DNA of 64,000 bases from Methylophilus sp. 14 (lineage in GTDB: Bacteria > Pseudomonadota > Gammaproteobacteria > Burkholderiales > Methylophilaceae): assembly GCF_015354345.1 (NCBI RefSeq), contig NZ_JADKYS010000005.1, forward strand, positions 1-64,000, given 5' to 3'. Position 1 is the first letter of the stretch. The number at the start of each line of letters is the position of its first letter. Positions 8,797-17,632 of the stretch are shown one piece after another. The notes under the pieces were generated by a model. That model worked only from the letters and a program-made list of their open reading frames with translations. It searched no databases and had not been told where the DNA came from. The translations under genes were made by a program, and so were the position numbers.

Positions 8797-9705
8797 ATGC
8801 GCGCCTGTTTACGAGTCTTGCTGATGACCATATGGCTTTATCTGCCGCCACCTGCGATGGCACAAGAGGTGATGCAGGTGTGGGTCACGGTCGACTGGGA
8901 AGGCTTGTCACTGCAAGATGACAACCTGCAAGCTATGCAAAAATTCCGGCAACAGTTTCCGCAGGTGCCATTGTTGCACCTGCTAAACCCGGCTTATTTT
9001 CTCCAGCCCGGTGTCAACCGGGCACAAGTTGGTAGCCAGATACGCAGTACCTTGCGACCGCAGGACACCATAGGCCTGCATATCCACCCCATGCGCACCC
9101 TGGTAGAGTATTGCGGCGTCCGCTACCAGGCTGCACCGTCTATTTCTGATAGTGATGAACACTGTGCGCAAGCCAGTTGCGGCCATACTGTCAGCCTGGA
9201 ATATGCCTACAGCCAGACTGAGCTCACCCAACTGGTGAGTTGTGCCAGTGCGCTGATGGTCAGCAACGGATTCAAATATCCACGGCATTTCCGCGCCGGG
9301 GCCTGGCAATTCGGCCCCAAACTGCAAGCGGCACTCGAAGCCAATCATTTCTTATGGGATAGCTCACGCATAGACGCCAACTTACTCACGACGCGCTGGC
9401 ATGTCGACAGCCCGCTGGTGAAGCTGCTACAGCAACTACACCCGCAAAGCACACCGCTAGACCAACCCTATGCCTTGGGTTATCAACTGATGGAGTATCC
9501 GGATAACGCCGCGATGGCAGACTACACCAGCACCAGGCAACTGCTGGCACTGTTTGAACAATTGCTCAATGCACGCCAACCCGTCATGGTGATGGGCTTT
9601 CACCAGGAGTCCGCCGCAGATTACCTGCTGCGGCTGGAGCGGGCGATTCCACGCATGGAGCAGTTGGCCAAGCAGAGGAATATCTCTATTCAATGGATGC
9701 CTTAG
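8797..9705 (+). CDS. Secreted polysaccharide deacetylase-like protein
   Basis: A 302-residue protein with a signal peptide (about residues 1-22, ending PPAMA-QE), so it should be periplasmic. It has the hallmarks of the carbohydrate esterase 4 / NodB-like barrel: TVDWE (Asp33) as motif 1, HIHPM with His95 and His97 as the metal-binding motif 2, FRAGAW followed by ALEANHFLWDSS as motif 3, and MGFHQES near the end for the last histidine. These residues would bind a metal and remove N-acetyl groups from a glycan, but the substrate is unknown. The ATG at 8797 is chosen because it starts exactly at a good signal peptide; a longer frame from 8731 is less likely. AlkB follows after 3 bases. Confidence 0.75.
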   Translation: MRACLRVLLMTIWLYLPPPAMAQEVMQVWVTVDWEGLSLQDDNLQAMQKFRQQFPQVPLLHLLNPAYFLQPGVNRAQVGSQIRSTLRPQDTIGLHIHPMRTLVEYCGVRYQAAPSISDSDEHCAQASCGHTVSLEYAYSQTELTQLVSCASALMVSNGFKYPRHFRAGAWQFGPKLQAALEANHFLWDSSRIDANLLTTRWHVDSPLVKLLQQLHPQSTPLDQPYALGYQLMEYPDNAAMADYTSTRQLLALFEQLLNARQPVMVMGFHQESAADYLLRLERAIPRMEQLAKQRNISIQWMP

Positions 9706-9708
9706 GCC

Positions 9709-10347
9709 ATGGACTTATTTGCTGACCAGGCTCACGAGGCCATGCCACTGGCACCGGGCGCCTGCTGGTTGCCTGGTTTTGCCTTGCCAAACATGGCCGC
9801 GCTCTGGTCGTGCCTGCAGCACCACTTGTCTATCTATCCTGCGCAACAGATGATGACGCCCATGGGGCACCTCATGTCGGTCAATACCAGCAGCATGGGC
9901 ACCTGGGGCTGGGTCAGCGGCCCGCAAGGCTATGGCTACAGTGCACACAACCCAGCCACCCAACAGCCATGGCCCGCCATTCCGGCGGTGATCCTGCAGC
10001 TTGCCGCAAACGCGGCAGAAAAAGCAGGCTACCTCAAGTTTGTGCCTGATAGCTGCCTGATTAATATTTATACGCCAGGCAGCAAAATGGGCTTACATCA
10101 GGATAAAGACGAACAAGATTTTTCACAGCCCATCGTCTCCGTATCCATCGGCCTGCCAGCGACATTCCTGTTTGGCGGTGCCCAACGCGGCGACAAAGCA
10201 GTGCGTATTCCCCTGCAACATGGCGACGTGGTGGTCTGGGGCGGCGAGAGTCGGCGCTATTATCACGGCGTGGCTGCCATCCGTCCCAACCAGCACCCAC
10301 TCACCGGCAACCTGCGGATTAACCTCACTTTGAGAAAGGCAAAATAA
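9709..10347 (+). CDS. alkB: Alpha-ketoglutarate-dependent DNA repair dioxygenase AlkB
   Basis: A 212-residue Fe(II)/2-oxoglutarate dioxygenase that would reverse N1-methyladenine and N3-methylcytosine lesions by oxidative demethylation. All key residues are visible: the iron ligands His130 and Asp132 (GLHQDKDE) and His186 (YYHGV), and the oxoglutarate-binding Arg203 and Arg209 in RINLTLR. Their spacing is nearly identical to E. coli AlkB. The substrate-recognition region (MGTWGWVSGPQGYGYS) is also typical. It sits 3 bases after the deacetylase-like gene, probably cotranscribed, with no ada or other alkylation-response gene visible. Confidence 0.94.
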   Translation: MDLFADQAHEAMPLAPGACWLPGFALPNMAALWSCLQHHLSIYPAQQMMTPMGHLMSVNTSSMGTWGWVSGPQGYGYSAHNPATQQPWPAIPAVILQLAANAAEKAGYLKFVPDSCLINIYTPGSKMGLHQDKDEQDFSQPIVSVSIGLPATFLFGGAQRGDKAVRIPLQHGDVVVWGGESRRYYHGVAAIRPNQHPLTGNLRINLTLRKAK

Positions 10348-10545
10348 TCCGCCAGCAAGCGCCCGCAGACGCGCATACCTAGGCAAAAAAAGTCTGCACA
10401 ATTTCTGATTAACATCAAAAAACCGTTTCACTTCCGGGTTGCATCTGTTTCTCAAAAGAGTAAACTGAAACTGTCTTATCGAACTTTCACTTCTTTTTTA
10501 TAGGTGAAAAATCCGATGGGATAATTTCAGAAAAAGGAGTTTGTC

Positions 10546-10872
10546 ATGAATTTACAACTTACAGGACATCATTTAGAAATCACTCCGGCACTGCGTGAGT
10601 ACGTGTCATCCAAGTTCTCCCGCATCAGCAATCACTTCGATCACGTGATTGATGTCAAAGTCACCATGTCTGTTGAAAAGCTTGCCCAAAAGGTTGAAGC
10701 CACGCTGCATGTTCCAGGCAACGATTTGCACGCTGCCTGCACCGACGAGAATATGTATAGCGCCATCGACATGCTTACTGACAAACTTGACCGTCAGGTA
10801 TTGAAACATAAGGAAAAAAACGGTGACCACCATAAATCCGGTGGTGCAGTCAAACATCAGTTAAGTTCCTAA
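10546..10872 (+). CDS. hpf: Ribosome hibernation promoting factor (short HPF/YfiA)
   Basis: A 108-residue protein of the ribosome-associated inhibitor family (LQLTGHHLEITPALREYVSSKFSR, then KVEATLHVPGN and a lysine-rich end). It binds the decoding centre of the 30S subunit and promotes 100S dimers in stationary phase. The length fits the short HPF class. A strong Shine-Dalgarno AAGGAG lies at 10534-10539, six bases from the ATG. In relatives this gene sits between rpoN and the PTS genes; here rpoN is not upstream, while hprK, rapZ and the PTS genes follow. A TTGCAT (10439-10444) and TAAACT (10461-10466) pair is a weak promoter candidate. Confidence 0.95.
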   Translation: MNLQLTGHHLEITPALREYVSSKFSRISNHFDHVIDVKVTMSVEKLAQKVEATLHVPGNDLHAACTDENMYSAIDMLTDKLDRQVLKHKEKNGDHHKSGGAVKHQLSS

Positions 10873-10884
10873 GTCTTGCCTACG

Positions 10885-10910
10885 ATTCTCTACCCGTACG
10901 GGTAGAGAAT
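10885..10910. repeat. Perfect 26-bp palindrome after hpf
   Basis: A fully self-complementary 26-bp sequence (half-site ATTCTCTACCCGT) beginning 12 bases after the hpf stop codon. As RNA it would form an 11-bp stem with a GTAC loop, but no U tract follows, so it is not a standard terminator. It may be an RNA 3' stabiliser or processing hairpin that lets hpf accumulate independently of hprK, or an operator for a dimeric regulator. Confidence 0.7.
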
Positions 10911-11038
10911 TCACCCACCACCAACTCAGCTCCACTGCAATACCAGCGCACCACCACTTTTACGTCGTTTCACTCCCACCAGCCTGCATTCAGTTGTAAA
11001 ATGGATGTCAACATCCTGTTTACATGCTTACAACACGT

Positions 11039-11989
11039 ATGGCGCAAATCTCAGTCGCTGATTTGTACAAGCAGATACGCAGCAAACTCAAATTGAAATG
11101 GGTGGCTGGCGAATCTGGTAGTCAAAAAATCCTGAACTCCGGCACCGTGACCAAACCGTCGCTGGCGCTGGTCGGGCATTTGAATTTTGTGCACCCTAAC
11201 CGCGTGCAAGTGCTGGGCTGTGCCGAAATGGACTACCTGGCGGGCCTGAGTATCCTAGCGCTGCAACAGGCAGTGAGCAATTTATTTTCAACCGACCTGG
11301 CCATGGTGGTCATCGCCAACGGCGAAAAAGTGCCGCCCATCATGCTGGAAGCCGCCCAGCAAACACAAACCCCTTTATTTACCACACCCATGATCAGCCC
11401 GCAGCTCATGGAGTTGCTCAGCCATTATCTGGCGGTGTCCACCGCAGAAACCACCAGCATGCACGGTGTGTTTATGGAGGTGCAGGGGTTTGGCGTGCTG
11501 ATTACCGGCAGTGCGGCCATTGGTAAAAGCGAACTGGCGCTGGAGCTGATTTCACGTGGGCACCGCCTGGTGGCAGATGATATTGTCGACTTTTACCGCA
11601 TCTCCCCCGAGCGCATTGAAGGGCGCTGCCCCGAGTTATTGCAGGATTTTCTGGAAGTGCGCGGCCTGGGCATTTTGAACATCCGCGCACTCTATGGCGA
11701 TAATGCGGTCAAACCGACTAAACCGCTGGATATGATGATACAGCTGGAACTGGCCGATGAAATGAAGCCACAAGACCTGGACCGCTTGAGTGCAAACCGG
11801 CAAACCCAGCATGTGCTGGATGTTGAGGTCAGCAAGGTCATTATCCCGATTGCGGCTGGCCGCAACATTGCGGTGCTGGTTGAAGCCGCCGTGCGTAACC
11901 ATATGCTGTTGCTGCGCGGCGTCAATGCCACCAAGCAGCTCACCCAGCGGCAAAAACAAATCATGCTCAGAGAAAGCAAATTACGATGA
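11039..11989 (+). CDS. hprK: HPr kinase/phosphorylase
   Basis: Bifunctional enzyme that phosphorylates and dephosphorylates Ser46 of HPr. From the ATG at 11039 (MAQISVADLYKQ) it has 316 residues, the normal length and N-terminus for proteobacterial HprK; an ATG five codons upstream is less likely. It has an N-terminal MurF-like domain (about 1-130), then the P-loop GSAAIGKS at 157-164, His142 (SMHGVF), the VADD acids at 180-181, and the LEVRGLGILNIRALYG signature. The stop lies 19 bases before rapZ. Its partner HPr, encoded four genes downstream, retains Ser46, so the regulatory loop is complete here. Confidence 0.95.
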   Translation: MAQISVADLYKQIRSKLKLKWVAGESGSQKILNSGTVTKPSLALVGHLNFVHPNRVQVLGCAEMDYLAGLSILALQQAVSNLFSTDLAMVVIANGEKVPPIMLEAAQQTQTPLFTTPMISPQLMELLSHYLAVSTAETTSMHGVFMEVQGFGVLITGSAAIGKSELALELISRGHRLVADDIVDFYRISPERIEGRCPELLQDFLEVRGLGILNIRALYGDNAVKPTKPLDMMIQLELADEMKPQDLDRLSANRQTQHVLDVEVSKVIIPIAAGRNIAVLVEAAVRNHMLLLRGVNATKQLTQRQKQIMLRESKLR

Positions 11990-12008
11990 ACAAAAAGTGG
12001 TCACGCGC

Positions 12009-12890
12009 ATGCAACTGGTGATTGTCACAGGCTTATCAGGCTCGGGTAAAACCATCGCGCTGCGTGTGTTTGAAGACAGCGGTTATTACTGTATTGATAA
12101 CCTGCCCGCCACCATGCTGCCGCATATTCAAAGCCACGTTGCCGACCGCGATGCCGCCAAAGTGGCAGTCAGCGTTGATAGCCGCAGCATTGCCATTGAG
12201 TCTTTGGCCGACATCGTACAAGCCCTGAAAACACAAGGCATTGCCGTGCATCTGCTGTTTCTGGACGCCAGCCTGGAAACCCTGGTCAAACGCTTTTCTG
12301 AAACACGCCGCAAACATCCACTCAGCACACCCGATCAGGCGCTCGCTGAAAGCATCAACCACGAACGAGACCTGCTCTCTGGCCTGAATAACCAGGGGCA
12401 TCATGTAGACACCAGCAACCTCTCCGCTAATGCCTTGCGCCACCATACGCGCGACTGGATGCTGCAAATTGAGCAAGGCTATCAGGAGGCACGGCCGCAC
12501 TCGCTGGTGTTGTCGTTTATTTCGTTTGGCTTCAAACACGGCATCCCGCTCGATGCCGACTTTGTGTTTGATGTGCGCAGCCTGCCTAATCCGCATTACG
12601 ACCCGGTTTTGCGTCCTTACAATGGCAAACAAGCGCCTATCCAGCAATTTTTACAAAACGAAGCCATGGTGCTTGAAATGCAGCGTGACATTCAGCACTA
12701 TATAGAAAAATGGCTACCAAGCTTTTATCACGACCATCGCAGCTATGTCACCATTGGCATTGGCTGCACAGGGGGGCAACACCGTTCCGTCTATCTGGTG
12801 GAACAACTAGGGGCATATTTCAAGCAACAGCATCAGGTCATGATCCGTCATCGTGAATTACAGGATGCCCATGCCACGGTTAGCCCTTAA
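12009..12890 (+). CDS. rapZ: RNase adapter protein RapZ
   Basis: A 293-residue P-loop protein. The ATG at 12009 starts directly at the conserved MQLVIVTGLSGSGKT (Walker A 8-15); the frame is open further upstream inside hprK but that part is not protein-like. The C-terminal half has FDVRSLPNPHYDP and IGIGCTGGQHRSVYLVE, the family signatures. In E. coli RapZ senses glucosamine-6-phosphate and delivers the sRNA GlmZ to RNase E; in this class of bacteria the RNA target is not established. Its position between hprK and the EIIA gene is the classic PTS-regulatory arrangement. Confidence 0.95.
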   Translation: MQLVIVTGLSGSGKTIALRVFEDSGYYCIDNLPATMLPHIQSHVADRDAAKVAVSVDSRSIAIESLADIVQALKTQGIAVHLLFLDASLETLVKRFSETRRKHPLSTPDQALAESINHERDLLSGLNNQGHHVDTSNLSANALRHHTRDWMLQIEQGYQEARPHSLVLSFISFGFKHGIPLDADFVFDVRSLPNPHYDPVLRPYNGKQAPIQQFLQNEAMVLEMQRDIQHYIEKWLPSFYHDHRSYVTIGIGCTGGQHRSVYLVEQLGAYFKQQHQVMIRHRELQDAHATVSP

Positions 12891-12914
12891 ATTACGGAGT
12901 CTGAGAGCAAAATT

Positions 12915-13322
12915 ATGATTGGTGTATTGATTATTGCGCATGGCAGTCTGGGCCCCAGCCTGATCGATTGCGCAACCCATGTGATGGGCAATCGCCCGGC
13001 ACAGCTGGATTTCCTGGAAATTTCCAAACATGATGACCCGGCCAGCGTATTGCCCAAGGCGCAGGTACTGGTAAAGCAACTGGATAGTGGTCAGGGTGTA
13101 CTGGTGTTGTCAGATATTTATGGCGCGACACCCTGCAACATTGTCACCCGCTTGCTGACGCCTGACGAAATTGAAGGCGTCGCCGGGGTCAACCTGCCCA
13201 TGCTGGTACGCGTGTTGAATTACCGTCATGAAGGCCTGCATTCCTGTATCCAGAAAGCCCTCAGTGGCGGCCGCGATGGCGTCGTCCACTTTACCAAAAC
13301 CACTTGTCACCACGCCCAATAA
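12915..13322 (+). CDS. PTS mannose-type EIIA component
   Basis: A 135-residue stand-alone EIIA of the mannose (Man) family. The phosphorylatable His9 is in VLIIAHGSLGPS, and VLVLSDIYGATPCNIVTRL is the typical second motif. No EIIB, EIIC or EIID gene follows, so it probably acts as a regulatory phosphoacceptor at the end of the EI-HPr relay rather than in sugar transport. GGAG and GAGAG stretches lie just before the ATG. It sits between rapZ and ptsH, in the order found in many Betaproteobacteria. Confidence 0.93.
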   Translation: MIGVLIIAHGSLGPSLIDCATHVMGNRPAQLDFLEISKHDDPASVLPKAQVLVKQLDSGQGVLVLSDIYGATPCNIVTRLLTPDEIEGVAGVNLPMLVRVLNYRHEGLHSCIQKALSGGRDGVVHFTKTTCHHAQ

Positions 13323-13333
13323 CTTAAACCTCT

Positions 13334-13603
13334 ATGGCAAAACTCTCTCTCGAAATCATCAACAAACTCGGCTTGCACGCACGCGCCTCCACCAAATTCA
13401 CCCAAACTGCCAGCCAGTTTAAAAGTGAGGTCTGGGTGGAGAAAAATGGCAGACGCGTCAATGCCAAAAGCATTATGGGGGTGATGATGCTGGCCGCGGC
13501 CAAAGGCAGCATCATTGATATCGAAGCCACGGGCGCAGATGAAGAGCAAGCAATTGCGGCGCTGCAGGCGCTGGTGAACGACTACTTTGGTGAGGGCGAA
13601 TAA
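13334..13603 (+). CDS. ptsH: Phosphocarrier protein HPr
   Basis: An 89-residue HPr with the EI-phosphorylated His15 in NKLGLHARAS and the HprK-phosphorylated Ser46 in NAKSIMGVMML. It relays phosphate from enzyme I to EIIA. Presence of Ser46 together with hprK in the same cluster argues that kinase control is active. It starts 11 bases after the EIIA stop, without an obvious Shine-Dalgarno sequence, and its TAA stop abuts the TTG start of ptsI. Confidence 0.96.
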   Translation: MAKLSLEIINKLGLHARASTKFTQTASQFKSEVWVEKNGRRVNAKSIMGVMMLAAAKGSIIDIEATGADEEQAIAALQALVNDYFGEGE

Positions 13604-15355
13604 TTGACCAGTTTCAGCATGCACGGCGTGGGCGTGTCCAGTGGCATTGCCATTGGCCATGCACATTTGATCTCCCATGCCTTGCTGGAGGTGGTGCATT
13701 TTAAAATTGATGCCGATGGCGTCGATGAAGAGATTGCACGTTTTGAACGCGCCATTGGCTTGGTCAAGCAGGACCTGGAGCAACTCAAAGCACAATTACC
13801 CAAAAATGCGCCTGCCGAGCTGAGTGCATTTATTAACACCCATTTGGCCATGCTAACGGATAAGTCACTCTCCGAGGCACCCAAGACGATTATCCGCAAT
13901 GAGTTGTGCAATGCCGAATGGGCGCTCAAGCAGCAAATGGACGATATTGTTGCCCAGTTTGACGCCATCGAAGATGCCTATTTGCGTGAGCGCAAACAGG
14001 ATGTGGTGCAAGTTGTTGAGCGGGTGATCAAGGTATTGCTGGGCCGCGACCAACTGGCTGCCAGCGAAAAGAAACTGCAGGCGCGGCAAGAGCGCGCCAT
14101 GATCCTGGTCGCACATGACGTGTCACCAGCCGACGCCATCCAGTTTAAACACCACCAGTTTGCTGCGTTTATCACCGATGTCGGCGGCGTCACCTCGCAC
14201 ACCGCCATCCTCGCTCGCAGTCTGAATATTCCATCCATTGTGGCACTGCAACGCGCCCGTGACTTAATCAACGATGGCGAGCTGATGATCGTCGATGGCG
14301 CGGCAGGCGTCGTCATCGTCAATCCAGACCCGGAAGTCCTGTCCGAGTATCAACTCAAACAAAACCAGTGGCAACTGGCACAACAAAAACTACAACTGAT
14401 CAAAACGACCAAAGCAGTGACCGTGGATGGCGTGGCGATTGATTTATTCGCTAACATTGAAGTGCCGGAAGACGTGATCAGTGCCAAAGCCTCCGGTGCG
14501 GTGGGCGTCGGTTTATACCGGACCGAGTTTCTGTTTATGAACCGTGCAGAAATGCCAGACGAGCAGGAACAATTCGAGGCCTACAAACACGTGGCCGAGG
14601 CCATGAAAGGCCATCCGGTGACCATCCGCACACTGGATATCGGTGCCGACAAACAGCTCAACCCAGACGAAGTGGTCACCGCCACCAACCCGGCATTAGG
14701 CTTGCGCGCCGTGCGTTATTGCCTGGCCGAGCCACATATCTTCCATACGCAGTTTCGCGCGTTGCTACGCGCGTCGCATTACGGGCAAGTTAAAATCCTG
14801 ATTCCCATGCTGTCGACCCTGGCAGAACTGCGGCAAACAAAACTATTGCTAGAACGGGCCAAAGAGTCGTTACGCCAGCAAAAAATTCGGTTTGACGAGC
14901 AGATCCAGCTCGGCGGCATGATAGAAATCCCTGCTGCCGCCATTAATGCAGACGCCTTTGCACAAGAGCTGGACTTCTTATCAATAGGCACCAACGACCT
15001 GATTCAATATACGCTGGCGATTGACCGCGCCGATGACGCCGTCGCACATTTGTATAACCCGCTGCACCCGGCAGTGTTGCGTCTGATCCAGATCACGATT
15101 CAGGCCGCGGCCAAATATGGCAAATCCGTCTCGGTCTGTGGTGAGATGGCTGGTGATATCAAATTGACGCGCCTGCTGGTTGGCATGGGCATGCGCCAGT
15201 TGTCCATGCACCCGGCGCATATCCTGAGCGTGAAATCGCAAATCCTGCAAAGTGAAGAGAATGTGCTGGCCAAGCAGGCCAAAAAAATCCTGTCATTCAA
15301 TGACCTGGAAAAAATTGTCCCGCTGATTAAAAAATATAATGGTGAGCTGCTCTAG
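13604..15355 (+). CDS. ptsI: PTS enzyme I (phosphoenolpyruvate-protein phosphotransferase)
   Basis: A 583-residue enzyme I that autophosphorylates from phosphoenolpyruvate and passes phosphate to HPr. The swivelling His199 is in TDVGGVTSHTAILARS; the PEP-binding barrel has GVGLYRTEFLFM, the FLSIGTNDLIQY block and the catalytic-cysteine motif SVCGEMAGD. The start is taken as TTG at 13604, immediately after the ptsH stop, because GAGGG at 13592-13596 is correctly spaced for it; an in-frame ATG at 13619 is 22 bases from that site. It closes the PTS operon. No clear terminator follows. Confidence 0.96.
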   Translation: MTSFSMHGVGVSSGIAIGHAHLISHALLEVVHFKIDADGVDEEIARFERAIGLVKQDLEQLKAQLPKNAPAELSAFINTHLAMLTDKSLSEAPKTIIRNELCNAEWALKQQMDDIVAQFDAIEDAYLRERKQDVVQVVERVIKVLLGRDQLAASEKKLQARQERAMILVAHDVSPADAIQFKHHQFAAFITDVGGVTSHTAILARSLNIPSIVALQRARDLINDGELMIVDGAAGVVIVNPDPEVLSEYQLKQNQWQLAQQKLQLIKTTKAVTVDGVAIDLFANIEVPEDVISAKASGAVGVGLYRTEFLFMNRAEMPDEQEQFEAYKHVAEAMKGHPVTIRTLDIGADKQLNPDEVVTATNPALGLRAVRYCLAEPHIFHTQFRALLRASHYGQVKILIPMLSTLAELRQTKLLLERAKESLRQQKIRFDEQIQLGGMIEIPAAAINADAFAQELDFLSIGTNDLIQYTLAIDRADDAVAHLYNPLHPAVLRLIQITIQAAAKYGKSVSVCGEMAGDIKLTRLLVGMGMRQLSMHPAHILSVKSQILQSEENVLAKQAKKILSFNDLEKIVPLIKKYNGELL

Positions 15356-15475
15356 CCGCCGCCTTGTATTTAGTAAAACTCATCACCATCATCAATATAT
15401 ACAATCACCCAAACGTGAACATTTGGCCAATAATAGGCCTCTATCAGATATTGCAAACCCTCAAAGGATACCGTT

Positions 15476-17506
15476 GTGAGCACTAATCCATTACTCGTTT
15501 TTAACGGCCTGCCAAAATTCAATGACATCCGCCCCGAGCATGTGTCGCCGGCGATTGACAGCCTGCTGACTGAAGGCCGTGCCCTGGTTGAGCAGTTAGC
15601 CACGGCCAGCGAGACGCCTGACTGGCAAAACTTTGTGCAACCGATTGAAAACTACTCTGAAAAATTATCACGTAGCTGGGGGCCAGTCGGCCATATGAAT
15701 GCCGTGGTCAACACGCCAGAACTGCGTGAAGCCTACAATGACAACCTGGCCAAGTTAACTGATTTTTATAGCGATTTATCACAAGACGAACGCCTGTATA
15801 ACAAATACAAGGCAATCCAGTCCAGCGCAGGCTACAGCAAGCTTAGCCGTGCACAGCAAAAAATCATCGACAATGAAGTCCGTGGCTTTAAACTCGGTGG
15901 CGCCGAATTGCCCGCCGCAGAAAAAGTGCGCTTTAAAGAAATTGCCGAGCAATTATCCAAGCTGGGCAGCAAGTTTGAAGAGAACATCCTCGACAATACT
16001 AACGACTTCAAGCACCTCGTCGCCACCGCGGAAGAGCTTGGCGGCCTGCCCGAAGATGCCTTGCAGGCAGCAGCCGAAGCCGCCAAGGCCGAAGGCAAAA
16101 CCGGTTACCTGTTCACGCTGCACTTCCCGTCTTATATGCCGGTCATGCAATATTGCGAAAACCGCGCCCTGCGGGAAACGCTTTATCGCGCTTACGCCAC
16201 GCGCGCCTCAGAGTTCAGCAAAACAGAGTGGGATAACACCCACCTGATTGCCGACCTGCTCAAACTCAAACGCGAAGAAGCGCAACTGTTAGGTTTTAAC
16301 AATTATGCCGAACTGTCGCTGGCCACCAAAATGGCTGACACGCCAGCACAAGTGATTGAATTTTTAGACACGCTAGCCAAACGCGCCAAACCCTATGCTG
16401 AAAAAGACATGGCCGAATTGAAAGCCTATGCCGAAAAACTTGGTTTTAGCGATATGCAAGCCTGGGATGTGGCGTTTATCAGCGAAAAACTGCGCGAAGA
16501 AAAATATGCTTTCTCTGACCAGGAAATGAAACAATACTTTCCCGAAGACAAAGTGCTGGCTGGCTTGTTTAAAGTAGTCGAAACCATTTTTGGCGTACAA
16601 GTGCGCAAAACCGATGCCCCACTGTGGCATAAAGATGCCAGCTTTTACGAGATCAGCGACCAGCAGCGCCAGCCAATTGCCTATTTCTATATCGACTTGT
16701 ACGCGCGCCATGGCAAACGTGGCGGCGCATGGATGGACGAATGCATTACGCGCCGCAAAACCGCCAACGGCATTGAGCTGCCTGTCGCCTACCTGACCTG
16801 TAACTTCTCGGCCCCGGTCGGTGATAAACCCGCCTTGTTTACGCACGACGAAGTCATCACCCTGTTCCATGAGTTTGGCCATGGCCTGCACCACATGCTG
16901 ACCCAGGTTGATGAGTACAGCGTGTCTGGCATCAAAGGCGTCGAATGGGATGCGGTAGAACTGCCTAGCCAGTTTATGGAAAACTTCTGCTGGGAATGGG
17001 ATGTGTTGCGCCATATGACAGCGCATGTAGACAGCGGTGAACAATTGCCCCGCGCCCTGTTTGACAAAATGGTCGCGGCCAAAAACTTCCAGGCCGGCAT
17101 GCAGACAGTACGCCAGATCGAGTTTTCATTGTTCGACATGCGTTTGCATAGCACCTTTGACCCCGCAGGCAAACAAACCGCGCTGGATGTGCTGGAACAA
17201 GTGCGCAACGAAGTGGCTGTGTTACGCCCACCAGCATGGAACCGCTTCCCCAACAGCTTTAGTCATATTTTTGCCGGTGGTTATGCGGCTGGTTACTACA
17301 GCTACAAATGGGCGGAAGTACTCTCTGCCGATGCCTACAGCCTGTTTGAAGAGCTGGGCGTGCTGTCTGAAACCGCAGGTAGTCGCTTTAAAAATGAAGT
17401 TCTGGCCCAAGGCGGTGCCCGCCCGGCCATGGAGTCATTTGTCGCCTTTAGAGGCCGCGAGCCAAGCATGGATGCGTTGCTCAGGCATAACGGCATGGCT
17501 AATTAA
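15476..17506 (+). CDS. prlC: Oligopeptidase A (M3 family zinc metallopeptidase)
   Basis: A 676-residue cytosolic thimet-type peptidase that degrades short peptides, including cleaved signal peptides in E. coli. The zinc motif HEFGH is at 465-469 in TLFHEFGHGLHHML, and the family C-terminal block SHIFAGGYAAGYYSYKWAEVLSADAY is present. Length is normal. The start is a GTG preceded by AAAGGA at 15463-15468, seven bases away. The gene stands alone between the PTS operon and a strong terminator. Confidence 0.96.
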   Translation: MSTNPLLVFNGLPKFNDIRPEHVSPAIDSLLTEGRALVEQLATASETPDWQNFVQPIENYSEKLSRSWGPVGHMNAVVNTPELREAYNDNLAKLTDFYSDLSQDERLYNKYKAIQSSAGYSKLSRAQQKIIDNEVRGFKLGGAELPAAEKVRFKEIAEQLSKLGSKFEENILDNTNDFKHLVATAEELGGLPEDALQAAAEAAKAEGKTGYLFTLHFPSYMPVMQYCENRALRETLYRAYATRASEFSKTEWDNTHLIADLLKLKREEAQLLGFNNYAELSLATKMADTPAQVIEFLDTLAKRAKPYAEKDMAELKAYAEKLGFSDMQAWDVAFISEKLREEKYAFSDQEMKQYFPEDKVLAGLFKVVETIFGVQVRKTDAPLWHKDASFYEISDQQRQPIAYFYIDLYARHGKRGGAWMDECITRRKTANGIELPVAYLTCNFSAPVGDKPALFTHDEVITLFHEFGHGLHHMLTQVDEYSVSGIKGVEWDAVELPSQFMENFCWEWDVLRHMTAHVDSGEQLPRALFDKMVAAKNFQAGMQTVRQIEFSLFDMRLHSTFDPAGKQTALDVLEQVRNEVAVLRPPAWNRFPNSFSHIFAGGYAAGYYSYKWAEVLSADAYSLFEELGVLSETAGSRFKNEVLAQGGARPAMESFVAFRGREPSMDALLRHNGMAN

Positions 17507-17510
17507 GTAT

Positions 17511-17540
17511 AAAAAACCAAGCTTAAAAACTTGGTTTTTT
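17511..17540 (+). terminator. Rho-independent terminator after prlC
   Basis: 11-bp perfect stem AAAAAACCAAG (17511-17521) / CTTGGTTTTTT (17530-17540), 8-base loop, with the U tract in the right arm and two more T further on. It begins five bases after the prlC stop. Confidence 0.85.
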
Positions 17541-17632
17541 TATGGCATCATAGTTCACATGGGTAAGCGGACAGTTCAACAATTTCAGAAACTCGTCCGG
17601 AACCAACCGCAAACAACGCAAAGTTACAATAA

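Noticed and set aside
16373-17044. Long antisense frame (223 codons) inside prlC
   Set aside because: It is an antisense shadow of a conserved peptidase with no protein-like features.
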